This document shows positions 44,809-57,742 of a stretch of 64,000 bases of DNA, piece by piece. The notes below the pieces were generated by a model. The model saw only the letters and a list, made by a program, of their open reading frames with translations, did not search any database and was not told the DNA's origin. The first letter of the stretch is position 1. Each line of letters begins with the position of its first letter. The DNA lies in contig NC_091147.1 of NCBI RefSeq assembly GCF_041381155.1, positions 30,291,349-30,355,348 of the forward strand, in the 5' to 3' direction. This DNA comes from Argopecten irradians. Its lineage: Eukaryota; Mollusca; Bivalvia; Pectinida; Pectinidae. The position numbers were made by a program, and so were the translations under genes.

Positions 44809-47044
44809 GAATGGAAAATGATATTTAGATATGTTATTCTGTTTGATCCCCTGACAAGAATGTTGAAAACCGCATCAAAATCGGCCGCTTCAGTACCGAG
44901 ATACCGCCCTCCGAAGTGCTCGATTTTTACCTGTGTATCAACTGCTAATCAGGGAATCGGCCGCTCACGCTGATTTGGGGGATAACCGGATGTGATGTCA
45001 CGAGGACAACGTCAGTGAGGTGTTTGGTCATATATGTATTCCTAAAATGGGGTTACGAGAATTTTACAGATATATCTACAGTATACAGTTATGGTGACGA
45101 TTTGATTATATATAAAATAGGAAATATTGCAACTGAAATCATGCTAAATACATAAGTAGATTAGCGGAAATTATAAGTTATTTATGTTTCTGGTATAAGC
45201 CAGGTGTACCTTGTATAAAAACTTTTAAGTAGAGATCTTATCTCTGTTTTAACAGCTTACTAAATTATCAAACCTGGGGAATAATCAACTTTCATATTGT
45301 CATATGAAAAGAGACGAATTCGAAAAATGATGGTCATATAATTATCCATTTGAATATGTTTCTGTATAAATAAAAATTCACTTGGCCTATGGATTTCAAG
45401 AATCAGCATAACGAAAAGAAAAGGTGTTAAATGTATTTCATAGTTCAATACACGTAAATATCATAGACATAAATTGGGAGGGGGAGTAAATAAAACCAAT
45501 AAACCACTTGAGAAATTGAATTTAAAATACATAATTCATTTATAGCTGTAACGAGTCTATCTTCCTTTTATAGCTACATGTACATGAATGAGAACGTGTT
45601 ATTTTATATTCAACAGTACATTTATTGGTCATATAGATTATTATTATTAGTATTATATAATGATCGATATTGACCAAAATTCACAAAGAATTGGATATCC
45701 AAAATCTAGCAACTACGAACAAGAAATATCAAAATTCTGACATTGTGCATCATATTTGCATTGTTCTTTCTCGACATGCCATTTGTAAATAATTTTGTAG
45801 TTTCTGTTATAAAAATCCATATACATATAACTAGAAATATATATACGAGACAAATGTATACATTGGTCATTTTGAAATATACAATTATGTATACGTCTAG
45901 TGATTTATACACTTGTTGTATGTTATGTTCGAACGGTATTTTACTGTAAACTAAGGATTTATAAGTGTAAACAAATATGACATTATACAACAATTAAATG
46001 ATGGGCCATCGCTAACTTACCTGAGATCTTACTTTTGACACCTGACGTGAGCTAATCAACGAAGCGTGACAGGTCACTAAACACCTTTCTTACGTTATCA
46101 GGTTATTAGCCTGCTCATTAGTCTCGGCTGACCACGCGTTTTAGTTACTGCAGTATACAGGTAAAGAGATAAACGCAGCACGACATTGGCTATTCGGAAG
46201 TACAGTTCTGATTTTGTTCTGTACTTGATATCTGCAACTTGGATTAGACATAAACATCTTCAGTCTTTTTTTCGTCTGACTCGGGCATGATTTATTTTTT
46301 CAATTAATAAATGAACTTGAGCGAAATATCAACAAGTCGTCGGATGTATTGTATAATGTGAAAGCTGAATGTATTTCGTAAAAAAAAAATGGATCGATTT
46401 CAGATATAACGCAATTAGTAGACGCATTTACATATATGCAAAAAATTCTGTTTAGAATCATAACTTAATTCGTATGGGTAGGTTATATGAAAAAGTCAGA
46501 AATTTGTTAAGCGGGTTTGACCAGTACAACGACCCGAGTCGGGTTTTGGATAACATAGTCAAGAATCCTTTACATAATATTCATGTATATGTGGTTCCAA
46601 ATACCGTACAACGTACGTGGATTATTATACACATTATATTGTGTATAATTGTGCAGAAATCGCGCAGAAATGTTCATTTATCTACGACAGGTTCATCAAT
46701 ATATGCATGGTATAAATCCCTATTTTCAAGCGTATTCCAAACTCATATATGTGATTGAGGATATATTGAATAGGTATGGACATGTACACAGGTACTTGTG
46801 TCTGTAAAAATCGATATTTACAAACAGATAGATGGCAGACACAGAAAATCGCCACTCTATCTTATGCGAGTAGAGTAGGTCCCGTTGTCCTCGTGACGTC
46901 AGAGGTCAGGGGTCCCGAATCGGGGTCAATGGCTTGGGGCTTCAGGTGTGTTCTAGAGAAAAGTCGCATTATCTCTTATACCGCATTTGCTATGAAACTC
47001 GTACTTTCTCCATTCTAAATTTTATACAATGACACATTTATCAA
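44809..47044. mobile_element. ~2.2-kb insertion inside the LINE, non-coding
   Basis: The LINE is interrupted between CCTTCAAG (44803-44810) and AATGAAAGATCG (47052). CTTCAA on the left and CTTTAA (47047-47052) on the right are a possible diverged 6-bp duplication. Inside, TGATGTCACGAGGACAACG (44993-45011) is inverted at 46883-46901 with 18/19 identity, with looser similarity around it (GATTYGGG). No transposase or other gene is supported; 45.1-46.9 kb is AT-rich. Confidence 0.5.
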
Positions 47045-47053
47045 GCTTTAACA

Positions 47054-49800
47054 ATGAAAGATCGAAACATATCCAAGAAATTTTGGAATCCTTCTATAAA
47101 GAAAACAGCTGCTAGAATCCGTTCAAGAGTAACATGGTTTGAAGAAGGATATACATGTATGTCTACCTCATATTTTTTGTATTGAAAACAGTAGAGGGAT
47201 TAACAAAAAATGGAAGTCTATTAAATGCAAAGATGGGATTTATAAAAGTAATATTGAAGATATTCTTAAAGAACAGGTCCTTTTTTACTCTAATCTATTT
47301 ACAACAGAAGGAATTAATAATGAAAAAGCAATATAACTTTTACAAAATGTTGATAAGGAAATAGCTGATATTAAAAAAACGGTTGTGACTTACTACCTAC
47401 CGAAATTAAAATAAAGAAAGCAATTGATAATTTAAAATGTAATAAAGCACCTGGTACAGATGGTATTATTTCAGAGTTTTATAAAAAAAAATACTGGTAC
47501 CTCATAAAACATGAACTTTGAGAAGTAATAACACATATTTTTCAAACTAATAAATTAACCTATAGCCAGAATAGAGGAATAATAACACTATTTGTATAAG
47601 CAAGGTGAACGTGAAGGAATTGGCGACCAATTACCCTAATCAACAATGACTATAAGATAATAACAAAAATTATAGCTGAAAGAATTAAAACATTACTACC
47701 TTCTAGCATACACCCAGACCAAAAAGACTTTGTGAAAGCAAGAAACATTGAAGAAAATATACGCTTAATTCAAGATATTACAGAATATGCACAGTTTGAA
47801 AACATGGAGGGAGGAGTTATTTTTTTAGATCAGGAAAAAGCTTTTTATATGGTGGAATGGGAATGGGTTAGAATATGCCTGGAAAGATTTGGTTTTGGCG
47901 ATAAATTTATCCATTGGATAAAAATGACTTATATTAACTCCTACAGTCAAATTTTAACGAATGTTTTTTTCTCTCAAAATTCTTTAAATTAAGCCGCTCA
48001 GTAAAGCAAGGTTGTCCATACACTTTAATCTACATAATTCAAGCTGAACCCTTAGCGTGTTCTATACGCAAGAATAAAGATATCACATGCATCACTATAC
48101 CAAGCGTTCAAAATCAATCCATAGAAGCTTAAATAAGTATGTTTGCTGATGACTCTCAATTATTTGTAGGAACAAAAAAAGTTTAACTGAAGCATTTAAA
48201 ACACTCAGAATATATGAAAAAGCCTCTGGAGCAAAAATCAATTATTAGAAAACTAAGGGAATATATTTAGGTGTTTGGAAACAAAGATCTCCAAGATTTG
48301 ATGAAATAAAATGGGTCAAAAATATAAAAGCATTAGGAATAACACATGGGACAAATATCGCTCAGGAATTAATTTGGAAAGAAAATTGCAAAGGATTAAA
48401 TCTCTAATAAATAAAAGGGAAAAGCTGAATCTCACTCTACAAGGAAAAGTTTTAATAATTAACTCACTTATCTTATCCACCATTACATACGAGTTAGCGC
48501 AAACAATTATTCCAACCAATACAAACATTTGATAAATAAACTTTTATTTTAATTTCTCTGGAATAGTAAAGTAAATAAGGTATCGAAAGAAACTTGTTAC
48601 AGAGTTAAAATAAAGGGTGGATTAAATAAGACTGACGTCGAAATGATATGCAAGAAAAAGAGCATTAAAAACATTTACAAAAATTTGAACTCAGAGCCAC
48701 AAACTAGAATGCCCTGGGAAAATTCTGGCTTCAGAGGTATGATACTAAGTTTGGCATTGAGTTTTTCTTAGGCAGTAACTAAAAATCTTTAGATATTTCT
48801 AAATTACCAGACTTTTATAAAGCTCAGCTAACTGAGTGGCAATACTTCCTAAAATGTCTATCAATTACTTCTGACAAAACTGCATTAAATAATCAAACAC
48901 TATTTGGAAACACTAATATCATCTACAAAAGGAACCCATTATTCTTTAAAAACTGGACGCAATCTAACAAAACAACAATCACAGACATATGGAATTCTCA
49001 AAATAACACATTTATATCATCAGATATACTACAAAAATCAATACATAAGGAAAACTGGATATCAGAATTCTCAAGAAAGCGATATCAAAGAAATGGATAG
49101 ATATTTTAAAAGGTGTAGACAACACGAATTATTTTAAACCTGATTATAAATACGAAAACTTACTACTGAAAAAAGCAGACAATGTTATAGAACCACATAA
49201 ACTAACAAAATTATGAGTGATATTTTATTGCAATCAAATTATAAACCAAAAGCACAACAGAAATGGCAATCATTACACGAAAATGAAAACATTAATTTGA
49301 AAAATATATAGAAAATATAAAATTCATCAATTGCAGATAGAAAGTGTACAGATTTCCAATGGAAATGCATCCACAATATAGTCTGTACTAATTACAAACT
49401 TATGAAAATGGGTCTATCAGATGGGAAATGTCATTTTTGTAAAACTTGTAATGTTAGATGTATATTCACAAAAGAAATTTGGAAAAGTTAAGTTCCATTG
49501 ATAAATATTGTCATTAGTAAAATACCTGATCGTCATATAAATTATATTCTGTCGGAAAAGGATATTATTTTTTGTTCCTACAATTTAAAAAATGAATTAA
49601 ATTTAGTTGTGAATATGATCATTCTTTCTGCGAAATGGTCAATTTGGAAGTCGAGAAACGAAATAAAATTTGAAAACATAATGGAAAATAAACAATGTGT
49701 TATCAATAAGATTAGAGCCTTTTTGAGGATGAATAAAATATCATTATGTTTGGAATGCATTGAAAAATGTTTTTTGAAAAAAATGAATGTACAATAATAG
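47054..49800 (+). pseudogene. L1-like LINE polymerase, + strand, heavily decayed
   Basis: Continues the segment at 44290-44808. KKTAARIRSRVTWFEEGY (47100-47150), INKKWKSIKCKDG, RT motif A FLDQEKAFYMVEW (near 47830-47865), SVKQGCPY (near 48000), MFADDSQLF (motif C, near 48140), and a C-terminal region with CHFCKTC (near 49430). More than a dozen stops and frameshifts. It ends near 49797 before AT-rich sequence. Confidence 0.75.
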
Positions 49801-50332
49801 TATTGAAGATACAAAATGTGTGTTTTGTCTGTGATACAAGTTGAAAAATTGTGAATTCAGTTGGTGTTTACACAATGTATATTGTTTTTGAAGCTTGAGA
49901 GTGAATGTATTGAAAACTGGAAAATAATGTACTGAATATGTTGATTGTGTGATTTACATGTTTATTGTATAAAAAAAAATAATGAAAAAATATTGATATC
50001 CCATGGCTTCTGAAGAGTTCATTAGGTTACCGAACTTTACAGTTGTCGACATGCCAATGGTTACGAATACGTCGTTTCTATCAAATGAACAATGACGAAT
50101 ATATTAGTTTAACTACAACGTGGCGCAGGTACATGACGCAAAAAAAGTCTTAAAAAAGGTATTCTCTAAGTAATTTTAGTTGTTTTCTTTTCGCGTCTTT
50201 TCATAAGACGCAGCTGTATAAAGACGTCTTATATAGTGATTATTTTGTTCCCAGCGGAACCACAGGGCAAGGCGCGCACCTTTGTCACATACAACAGCAA
50301 AAGGGAAAAATATAATCTTTTCCGAGTATATC
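49801..50332. other. Non-coding stretch after the LINE
   Basis: No gene supported. Confidence 0.4.
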
Positions 50333-50381
50333 CCCCATCCCACGACCACCTATCATATCGATAAGTGGTCGTGGGATGGGG
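50333..50381. repeat. 49-bp hairpin with perfect 17-bp arms
   Basis: CCCCATCCCACGACCAC is mirrored by GTGGTCGTGGGATGGGG around a 15-base loop containing ATATCGATA. Outer flanks keep weak inverted similarity (CAACAGCAAAAGGGAAAA against TTTTCTCTCGTGGTGTTTGC), so this may be the core of a decayed inverted-repeat element. Confidence 0.75.
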
Positions 50382-51108
50382 CATATTGTTTTCTCTCGTG
50401 GTGTTTGCTGTGCCATAGGTCCGCATCTAGCCCCTGTGTGAGGAACGGTGTGCTCAGTATAGGACTATTGGTCTGATAGTCATTTTTTCTAGTAAGTGGA
50501 CGGTCATAGAGGTTAAAATGTTTATTCAAACATTGACTCTTACCATGGTTCAGTGCAGAACGATAACCATTCAACCAACATATATTTAATTACACACTCA
50601 ATACCACAGACAGCGTTAGAGGTTTTATAATTTAGAAGTTCAAAGCTTCTGATAGAATATACTTTATTGCCCAGGGAACTACTGTTACAGTATTTATAGA
50701 TTTGAATTTCCTGTCGAAATTGTACTACATGTTGAAGAAAGTAGTTTTATATTAGGGATAAGAATACATACTACGTGCTTTTAGTTTCACATTATGATAT
50801 ATTGGAAAAAAAAATCTGAAGCATTGGACTCGTATTACATATAAGAAAATAATTCATTATTTGTTTTGATTTTCACTTTTACATGTGAAAAACTCATCCA
50901 TGTCACGAGTCGCTGAGAAAGTTCCGACTTATTCTGATAGAAATTAACGTGCATTTGCCTACTTCGCTTAGCCTGACTTTACATTAGGCTTTTTATTGCC
51001 TAATATATTGCCGGAACGAGATTCCGATTTTAGCCAAAATGATTCACATGGCGACGATAAATAACGATTATTGAAACCTACATGTATCATATTACAGGAC
51101 TATGGATA
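50382..51108. other. Non-coding stretch
   Basis: No gene or recognised repeat. Confidence 0.4.
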
Positions 51109-51362
51109 CCAGTCCACTTTTGAAATGCCTTGGTCCATATCGGAATGAATGGACCAAGCATTTCAAAAGTGGACTGGACTTCAAGGATAAAACATTTTTG
51201 CAAATTTTGGATAAGATATTTGGTTACCTCAGCAGAATCTAGAATGGTTAAGTTTTGTGTGGAATATACCCCAATTTTGGTTACAATCACATGGGTAGAG
51301 CGTAATGGACATTAGGAAGGACAAACGTTTTCTGATTCTACCGAGGACGTCGTTAAAGTCCT
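51109..51362 (+). mobile_element. Dispersed element with a terminal 69-bp palindrome, copy 2
   Basis: Palindrome 51109-51177 with the same arms as 38886-38955 and the loop in the opposite orientation. The adjoining body to GAGGACGTCGTTAAAG (51343-51358) matches copy 1. It borders the start of the CR1-like LINE. Confidence 0.75.
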
Positions 51363-51489
51363 TGGCACAGTCAATGACCCTTACCAATACTGGTCATACT
51401 ATACTGAACGACAACTCAAAACTCTTGCTCTCCTGGTTTGTGATTAATTGTACAAGGGAGCCTTGTACTCAATATTTAGGAGGGTATCC

Positions 51490-51934
51490 AATCTTCTACC
51501 GAGCAATTTACCAAAGGGACTTTCGTTTATAACCTGGAATGTGAGAAGTCTTCCAAAATCACTTTGAAGAAATTTTCATATCAAATTTTACAGTCAAAAC
51601 CAATAGTGTTGTTGGATTATGTGAGACTTGGTTAAATAGTAACCACTGCAGTAGTAGCTATAGTATTCCAGGATATGATTTGATTCGGCGTGATCAGGCT
51701 AATAGAAGTGGTGGTGGAGTAGGATTCTCTCATCAGAGAAGACATTAAAATACAAAGAAAGACCTGGTCTAAATCATAGCGGCCTTGAAATATGTTGGAT
51801 AGAGATCTGTCTAACCAAACACCAGACCGCAGATGGTTAGTTCATTCTACAAACCACCGAACTTCAGAAGTGACTGGAATGAACATTTTGGTGGCCAATG
51901 TAGAAAAGGCTGCAGCCGAATCCCGTTGATGTTA
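51490..51934 (+). pseudogene. CR1/Jockey-like LINE, endonuclease N-terminal part
   Basis: Apurinic-type endonuclease start: FITWNVRSL (near 51515), a CETWLNS motif (near 51630) and GYDLIRRDQANRSGGGVG (near 51680), in shifted frames with stops. Coding similarity continues to about 51920, where the SINE interrupts it. Confidence 0.65.
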
Positions 51935-52496
51935 TTCTAATGGGGTGGCCCTGCAGGTAGGGCGTTAGAATTCTACCTGCTGTCCCTATTGCATGATCGT
52001 AAAAGGCGACTAAATTTAGGATCTTATCTTTTCTATTCTTCCTAACTGACCCTTTATCTTTCCTAATGCCTCCTTGGCACCGCCTCACTTTTGCCTTGAG
52101 TTAAGCGTTCGCCCCTGTGAGGAAGGCTCTGGGTTCTGTACCCCTGGCCGAGACACACCAAAGTCTATAAAAGTGGTAGTTTCTGCTCCCTGCTTAGCGT
52201 TCAGCATACAGGGAGTGGGACGACTGGTTCGCCCGTTGTCAGTATAATGTGACCGGGTGGGGTGTGTTGCTTGGTGTCTTCGGCGGCATTGCTCCAGTGA
52301 TATAGCACTATAAAAAGGGCAAAAGTTCCACTTATACAAGAAGACACAACATGAATATACCGCAGTCTCCCGAAACACGCACTTCGCACAACATACACGC
52401 AACACACCGCATACATGGGAGGCCGTCCTTACATGACCATAGCTGTTAATAGGACGTTAATTAATCAAACAAACAAACAAACAAAAAATTATTTTA
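51935..52496 (+). mobile_element. V-SINE-like (RUDI-like) element within the LINE
   Basis: Begins GGTGGCCCTGCAGGTAGGGC and holds the molluscan segment GACCGGGTGGGGTGT...TGTCTTCGGCGGCAT...ATAGCACTATAAA (52252-52315). The tail is GTCCTTACATGACCATAGCT...TAATAGGACGTTAATTAATC with AAAC repeats (52430-52490), shared with the SINE at 15.4 kb. TTATTCTAATG before and TTATTAATG after are a likely diverged target duplication. Naming as RUDI is from memory of its description, not from a comparison. Confidence 0.65.
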
Positions 52497-52499
52497 AAA

Positions 52500-55320
52500 T
52501 TATTTATTTATTAATGTTGATTTGTTCATCGCATCCCCAGAAAACCGGAAGTTAAGTGTTGATATGGAAAGTGTTGGCCTATACAATGTAGTTACAGTAC
52601 CTACGAGAGTAACTAACAATACTTCTACATGTATAGACCATATATGGACTCAATACTCCCAGGGATCTTTACCTGTTGTGATACTTCTAACGTTAACATA
52701 AGTGACCATAAACCTGTATTTTGCCGTTCAAAAAGTATCATGCGAAATGTGAAACAAACAGTTAATAAACACCATTAAGTATAGATGTACCTAAAACTTT
52801 TAATGAAGAAAATTTCTGTTCGAGCTTAGAGTCTGCCTTTCAAGCCTCCCGCAGGATATAAATGATGATGTTAACCTTGCATTTGATTCCTGGACTACGA
52901 CTTTTACTGAATGTGCTTGACAAACATGCTCTACTCAAAGAGAAGAGAGTAAAATACAAATCCATTCCAGAATGGTGGAATGAGGACATAAGCACATCCA
53001 TGAAAATCAGAGACAATCATAAGAACATGAACAATCTTGATTTGTATCGTAAATGGAGAAACAAAGTTACTTCTTTAACCAAAAAAGCCAAAAGTGATTT
53101 TTTCAGAAATGTCCTAGATGCCTGTAAAAAAGAGCCTAAACAAATATTGGAAATATTTTAAAAAATTAGTTCCAAATAAACCGGAAACTAAACCTGATTT
53201 TATTACCTCAAATGACATGCAAATTGATGAACAGAATGAAATTGCAAATAACTTTAACAATTTTTTTACCAATATTGTCAAAGAGTATATCTCTGATAAT
53301 GAATCAACACATTTACCTGATAGTCTAAGTACTATAAAAGCTTTTGTATCTAGACACCTACCTGTGGACACTGTATACGATATAACCAGAAATCTCATTA
53401 TCTTTTGTTTCCAAGTTTCTGTCCAGTATTGACTGTACTAAAGCTACAGGACTAGATGGTATATCCGCCAAATATTTAAAAATATCAGCTACTGTCATTG
53501 CTGAACCTATTACCTCATTGTTAAACATGTGTATAAGTCAAAATGTATTTTCCGATCAACTTAAACATGCTAAAGTCAATCCTATCTACAAAAAGGGTGA
53601 AAAAAGTAGTGTTACCAACTATAGACCTATTTCAATCCTGCCATTATTATCAAAGATTTTAGAAAAACATGTGCACTCTACCTTCTATGATTTTTTAACT
53701 AAATTCAACCTTATTATTGAAAACCAGTCTGGATTTAGGAGTAAACATTCATGTCCAACTGCTCTTACAGCATTATCCAATAGATGGTACGAGGAAATTG
53801 ATAAAGGAAACCTCATTGGTGTTATGTATATTGATTTGTGAAAGTTTTTTACGTCGTACCTGTCCAATCGTTTTCAGACTGTATGTTTTAAATCATCGCT
53901 TAGCGACCCATGTGAAATTTTAACTGGCGTACCACAGGGTTCGATTATTGGTCCCCTGATGTTTTTATTATATGTAAACGATATGCCTCTCCATTGTAAA
54001 CAATGTGAAGTTTTTATGTATGCTGATGACACATCCATGCAAGTAGCAGACAAGAAAACTGATGTTATTGAGTCTTGTCTACAATCTGACTTCGTAAATG
54101 TTAAAAGTTGGTGTGAAACTAACAAAATGGTCATTAACACTGAAAAAACAAAAGTTATGTTAATAGGAAGTAAACAAAAAAAACAAAGGATTTCAAATGA
54201 GATTAATATATTATGTGATGTATCTGACAACAACAGTAAGTTAGAAAATGTCAAACATGAAAAATTACTTGGTGTTTGCATTGATGATACCCTTACTTGG
54301 GATAAACATGCCCAAGATGTTATAAAAAAGGTCAATTTTTAAAATTCATCAATTATGTCGTATAAAGAAATTTTTACCAATTTCATCTAGAATTACGTTT
54401 TTTAATTGTTTCATTTTACCTTACCTTGATTATTGTTCAAATGTTTGGGGCCATTGTAGCCAGCTATACATAAGCAAACTTGAACGAATGCAAAAGAGAA
54501 TACTTCGTATTAATTTAGACGAAGATTATACCGTATCAGGTGAGGAACTTCTTTGTAAATTAAAATGGCTACCTTTTAGCAAAAGAGTAAAATATAATGA
54601 GTGTATTCTTATGTTTAAAGTTATTAACAAATTATGTCCTAATTATTTAGATTGTAACAATTTAGTATCCTATATTCATGAAAAGAAGACTAGATCAGCC
54701 ACTTCAGGGAAATACTTATTACCTAGATTTAAAACAGAAAAAAATTAAGAGCTCATTTAGGTATAGTGGACCATCACTATGGAATGGTCTACCAGAAAGT
54801 GTTTCTAAAAATACAAAACTCTCCAAATTCAAATACGAATGCAAAAAACACTTCCTACATGTATCCCAATAATCACTGTTTCATTTGCTTCATAATACCT
54901 ATTTTTAGTAAACCCAGCACTTTGTTCTTTTATCGTCTTAATAAACTATCGTTAATTAATCAAACAAAATCAATTTTAATAATGCTATAATAGCATATAT
55001 TCTGTCAATATTTATTCTTTTGTCATATTGGCATATATGTATATTAGACACTAATTCATTAAGATGTGTTTTTATTATTTTTCCATATATTTATGCACCA
55101 TGAGCTTTATGAGTGCCTTTTTAATTTTTACTATTTTCTGTGATAATCTGACTGTGATATCCATTATAATAATACATGCAACGCTGTAATATGTATTGTC
55201 TATGATATATTCCATGTTGTAAATATTGTATATTTTTATGTCGACCACTTGGAAGACGAGTCTCTGACTCAAAGTGTTATCGACTCTAAATAAAGTCTAT
55301 TATTATTATTATTATTATTA
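52500..55320 (+). pseudogene. CR1/Jockey-like LINE, endonuclease end, RT and C-terminus
   Basis: Endonuclease end with IDHIWT and ISDHKPV (near 52640-52720), then RT: TKATGLDGISAKYLK (53430-53485), NYRPISILPLLSKILEK (near 53615-53670), GFRSKHSCPTAL, MYIDL at 53826-53840, PQGSIIGPLMFLLYVND (near 53935-53985), MYADDTSMQ (near 54018). The C-terminus has LGVCIDDTLTW, ILPYLDYCSNVWG and FRYSGPSLWNGLPES. After YIDL (motif A) about 30 residues are deleted with a stop, joining to FTSYLSNRFQ. A few more frameshifts. Ends with an ATT microsatellite (55300-55320), the usual 3' end of such LINEs. Confidence 0.85.
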
Positions 55321-55489
55321 CAAGCTAACCGATATTTACATAATATATAATTTTCAGTCATGTGGACATGACGTACATAGGAATTAGTTTACATAATGAA
55401 TAATTTGCGTGCCCCTGTGCTTTGGCTGAGGTGACCAATATTACATTTCACGGTCCCGGAATACAGTTGGTAGTAGACTAAAGGTTACA
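55321..55489. other. Short non-coding flank
   Basis: Nothing recognised. Confidence 0.4.
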
Positions 55490-55685
55490 CATTGTGCACA
55501 CGGTGTGAACTACGAGTGGACACGGAGTGCACGAGGTTTAGACTACAGGTAGACACGGAGTGCACGAGGTTTAGACTACAGGTAGACACGGAGTGCACAT
55601 GATTTAGACTACAGGTAGACACGGAGTGCACTACGTGTGAACACGGTGTCCACTACAGGTGGACATCGTGTCCAGGTAAAATGTC
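55490..55685 (+). repeat. 33-bp minisatellite with GTGGACAC/GTGTCCAC motifs
   Basis: GGTTTAGACTACAGGTAGAC plus ACGGAGTGCACGA repeats three times (55534-55625), flanked by related units such as GTGAACACGGTGTCCAC and GTGGACATCGTGTCC that are partly self-complementary. Confidence 0.8.
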
Positions 55686-56735
55686 CACTACATCCAGACC
55701 ACAGACAGACTAGATGATGTGCCACAGAGATATGAGAAAATATGTATTTATTCTGAAGTCTATATGGACTTTGACAGATAGAAATATTTATTGCGATCAG
55801 AAACATAATATTTATTGCAACATAAAATTGCCGTTAATTACTGGAAATCATTCGTACTGTAATGTTTATTTGAATAGATACACATAAAGTAAAATGTATC
55901 AATATATATTATCATACAATTTAATTTATAAATAAGGACGTTTATTAGAAGTTATAAAAGCAAATTAATTGCGTTGCAAATTAACTGCGTACGGTAAACC
56001 ACGTACTGGTTATGTCTCATCAATGGATAGTTCAAGTCCGCATTTTCCCAGTAAAAACCATTTTTCTTAGCTAGTGATATGTAGTTTAAGGATGAAATTC
56101 TTTTTCGAACGCATAAAGTGATGAACCTTGCAGGGAGTAAGATTTTCAGTGTTAACAAATCGTTGTCCAAGAGATATTTTGATCGGCAAAATATTTTGAT
56201 TAAAAAGGATATATTGATGGGCATAATAAAAGCAAGGATATCATGATAAACATAAACAAATTAAATTCTTCATAAAACGTTTAACTATGTATGTATGGAA
56301 TATAGTTTTCTAAACGGCAAGGTGCGCGAAATAGTTTTAATCCTGTCAAATGTATAATACGTATACATTTGCTACATAGAACCTGGCGCGTTGCAAAGCA
56401 TTGGAAATATGTGAAATCGTCCATAGACGTTAAAAATGGGCATTAGAAATTACATTTTATTGTGTCAACCGATTGAGGAACCTGTAAGCACTGGCTTATA
56501 GAATAGAGAAAAATTTAGTATCGGGCATATGGCTGCTCGTGAGCATCAACACTGTTCAAAGGACCGATCGCAAAAATGTAGGTCACATGCCTGATAATAA
56601 ATTAAACAGACAATCAAAATAAATCCAACTTCTACCCATTTAAACTGTAGATTCATAGTTGTTGATTAGATTCTGAATTTGTCACAATTATTTTAATTCT
56701 AGAAACTCTGAAGTAGTTATATATTAAGGGTGTTA
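55686..56735. other. AT-rich non-coding stretch
   Basis: No gene or repeat recognised. Confidence 0.4.
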
Positions 56736-56737
56736 GA

Positions 56738-57300
56738 AGTCGTCCTGATCTCGTCCTGATCTTGGTATGAATATATAGGATAAAGTTGGAAGTCGTCCTG
56801 AAAGTCGTCCTGATCTTGGTATAAATAATATAGGATAACGTTGGAAGTCGTCCTGAAAGTCGTCCTGATCTTAATATAAATATATAGGATAACGTTGGAA
56901 GTCGTCCTGGAAGTCGTCCTGATCTTGGTATATATATATAGGATAACGTTGGAAGTCGTCCTGAAAGTCGTCCTGATCCGGGCATAAGTCACCCTGATCT
57001 TGGAAGCCGTCTTGGATTAAATATATAGGATAGCGTTAGAAGTTGTCCTGATATTGATCCTAGATTATCAAGGACAGATAAGGTTTGCCGAGTTTGTTTC
57101 ATGATCGAGTGACCTTTAACTTTTAATCAACATTATCCCAATGCCATGTTGGTTAACACTATCAAGTTTGAAACAGAAGATCCTTTACATCTACAGACAG
57201 ACATGCATTCACATTGCAGCGTCCCTGTCAGTAATGCTGATCTTAGTATAAATATATAGGATAGATTTAGAAGTCGCCCTGTAAATCGCCATGAAAAAAA
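56738..57300 (+). repeat. ~54-bp minisatellite (GTCGTCCTGATCTTGGTATA...)
   Basis: Five fairly regular units (56738-57040) with TATATAGGATAACGTTGGAA and paired GTCGTCCTG boxes. A degraded unit is at about 57238-57290, after an unrelated 180-bp gap. Arg/Thr-rich frames in it are repeat translations. Confidence 0.85.
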
Positions 57301-57574
57301 TTTTTTTTTGCAAACTTGCTCCATGACCCTTGACCGTAACCTTTAATAAATCTTGGTGTTAATATATTTCAGCAATAACAAGAAAACAACCATCCAAACA
57401 TAAGATATTAATTTATTTTTGAAATAGTCGTTACATACATAAATGATGAACATAAGATAGCTACAAGCGAATTTAGAAAACAGTTATAAATAGAGTACAT
57501 CGATCAACAACATTCTGCTATACAATACATGCGCATAACAATTAACTTGATAAAACCCTAACATTCAAAACAAT

Positions 57575-57742
57575 GTCTACTGTATACTGTAATGGCCAAA
57601 TGCTAAAGTTGCGACACCATTGTCGAGAACAAATCTTTTGTCGTCAAAGGCACAAGTCCGGCTTTGTTGATGCAATACACGTAAAGCTGATGTTTATCAC
57701 TACGAATCGTAGCCATCTGACGAAAGCTTTGATTGTTTTAAA
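57575..57742 (-). pseudogene. PolB pseudogene, extreme C-terminal piece
   Basis: On the - strand, frames encode RQMATIRSDKHQLYVYCINK and then, one frame over, AFDDKRFVLDNGVATLAFGH before a stop near 57582. These correspond to the C-terminal tail of the protein-primed type B polymerase family seen at 59.6-62.7 kb. The intervening pearl C copy separates it from the rest. Confidence 0.7.
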
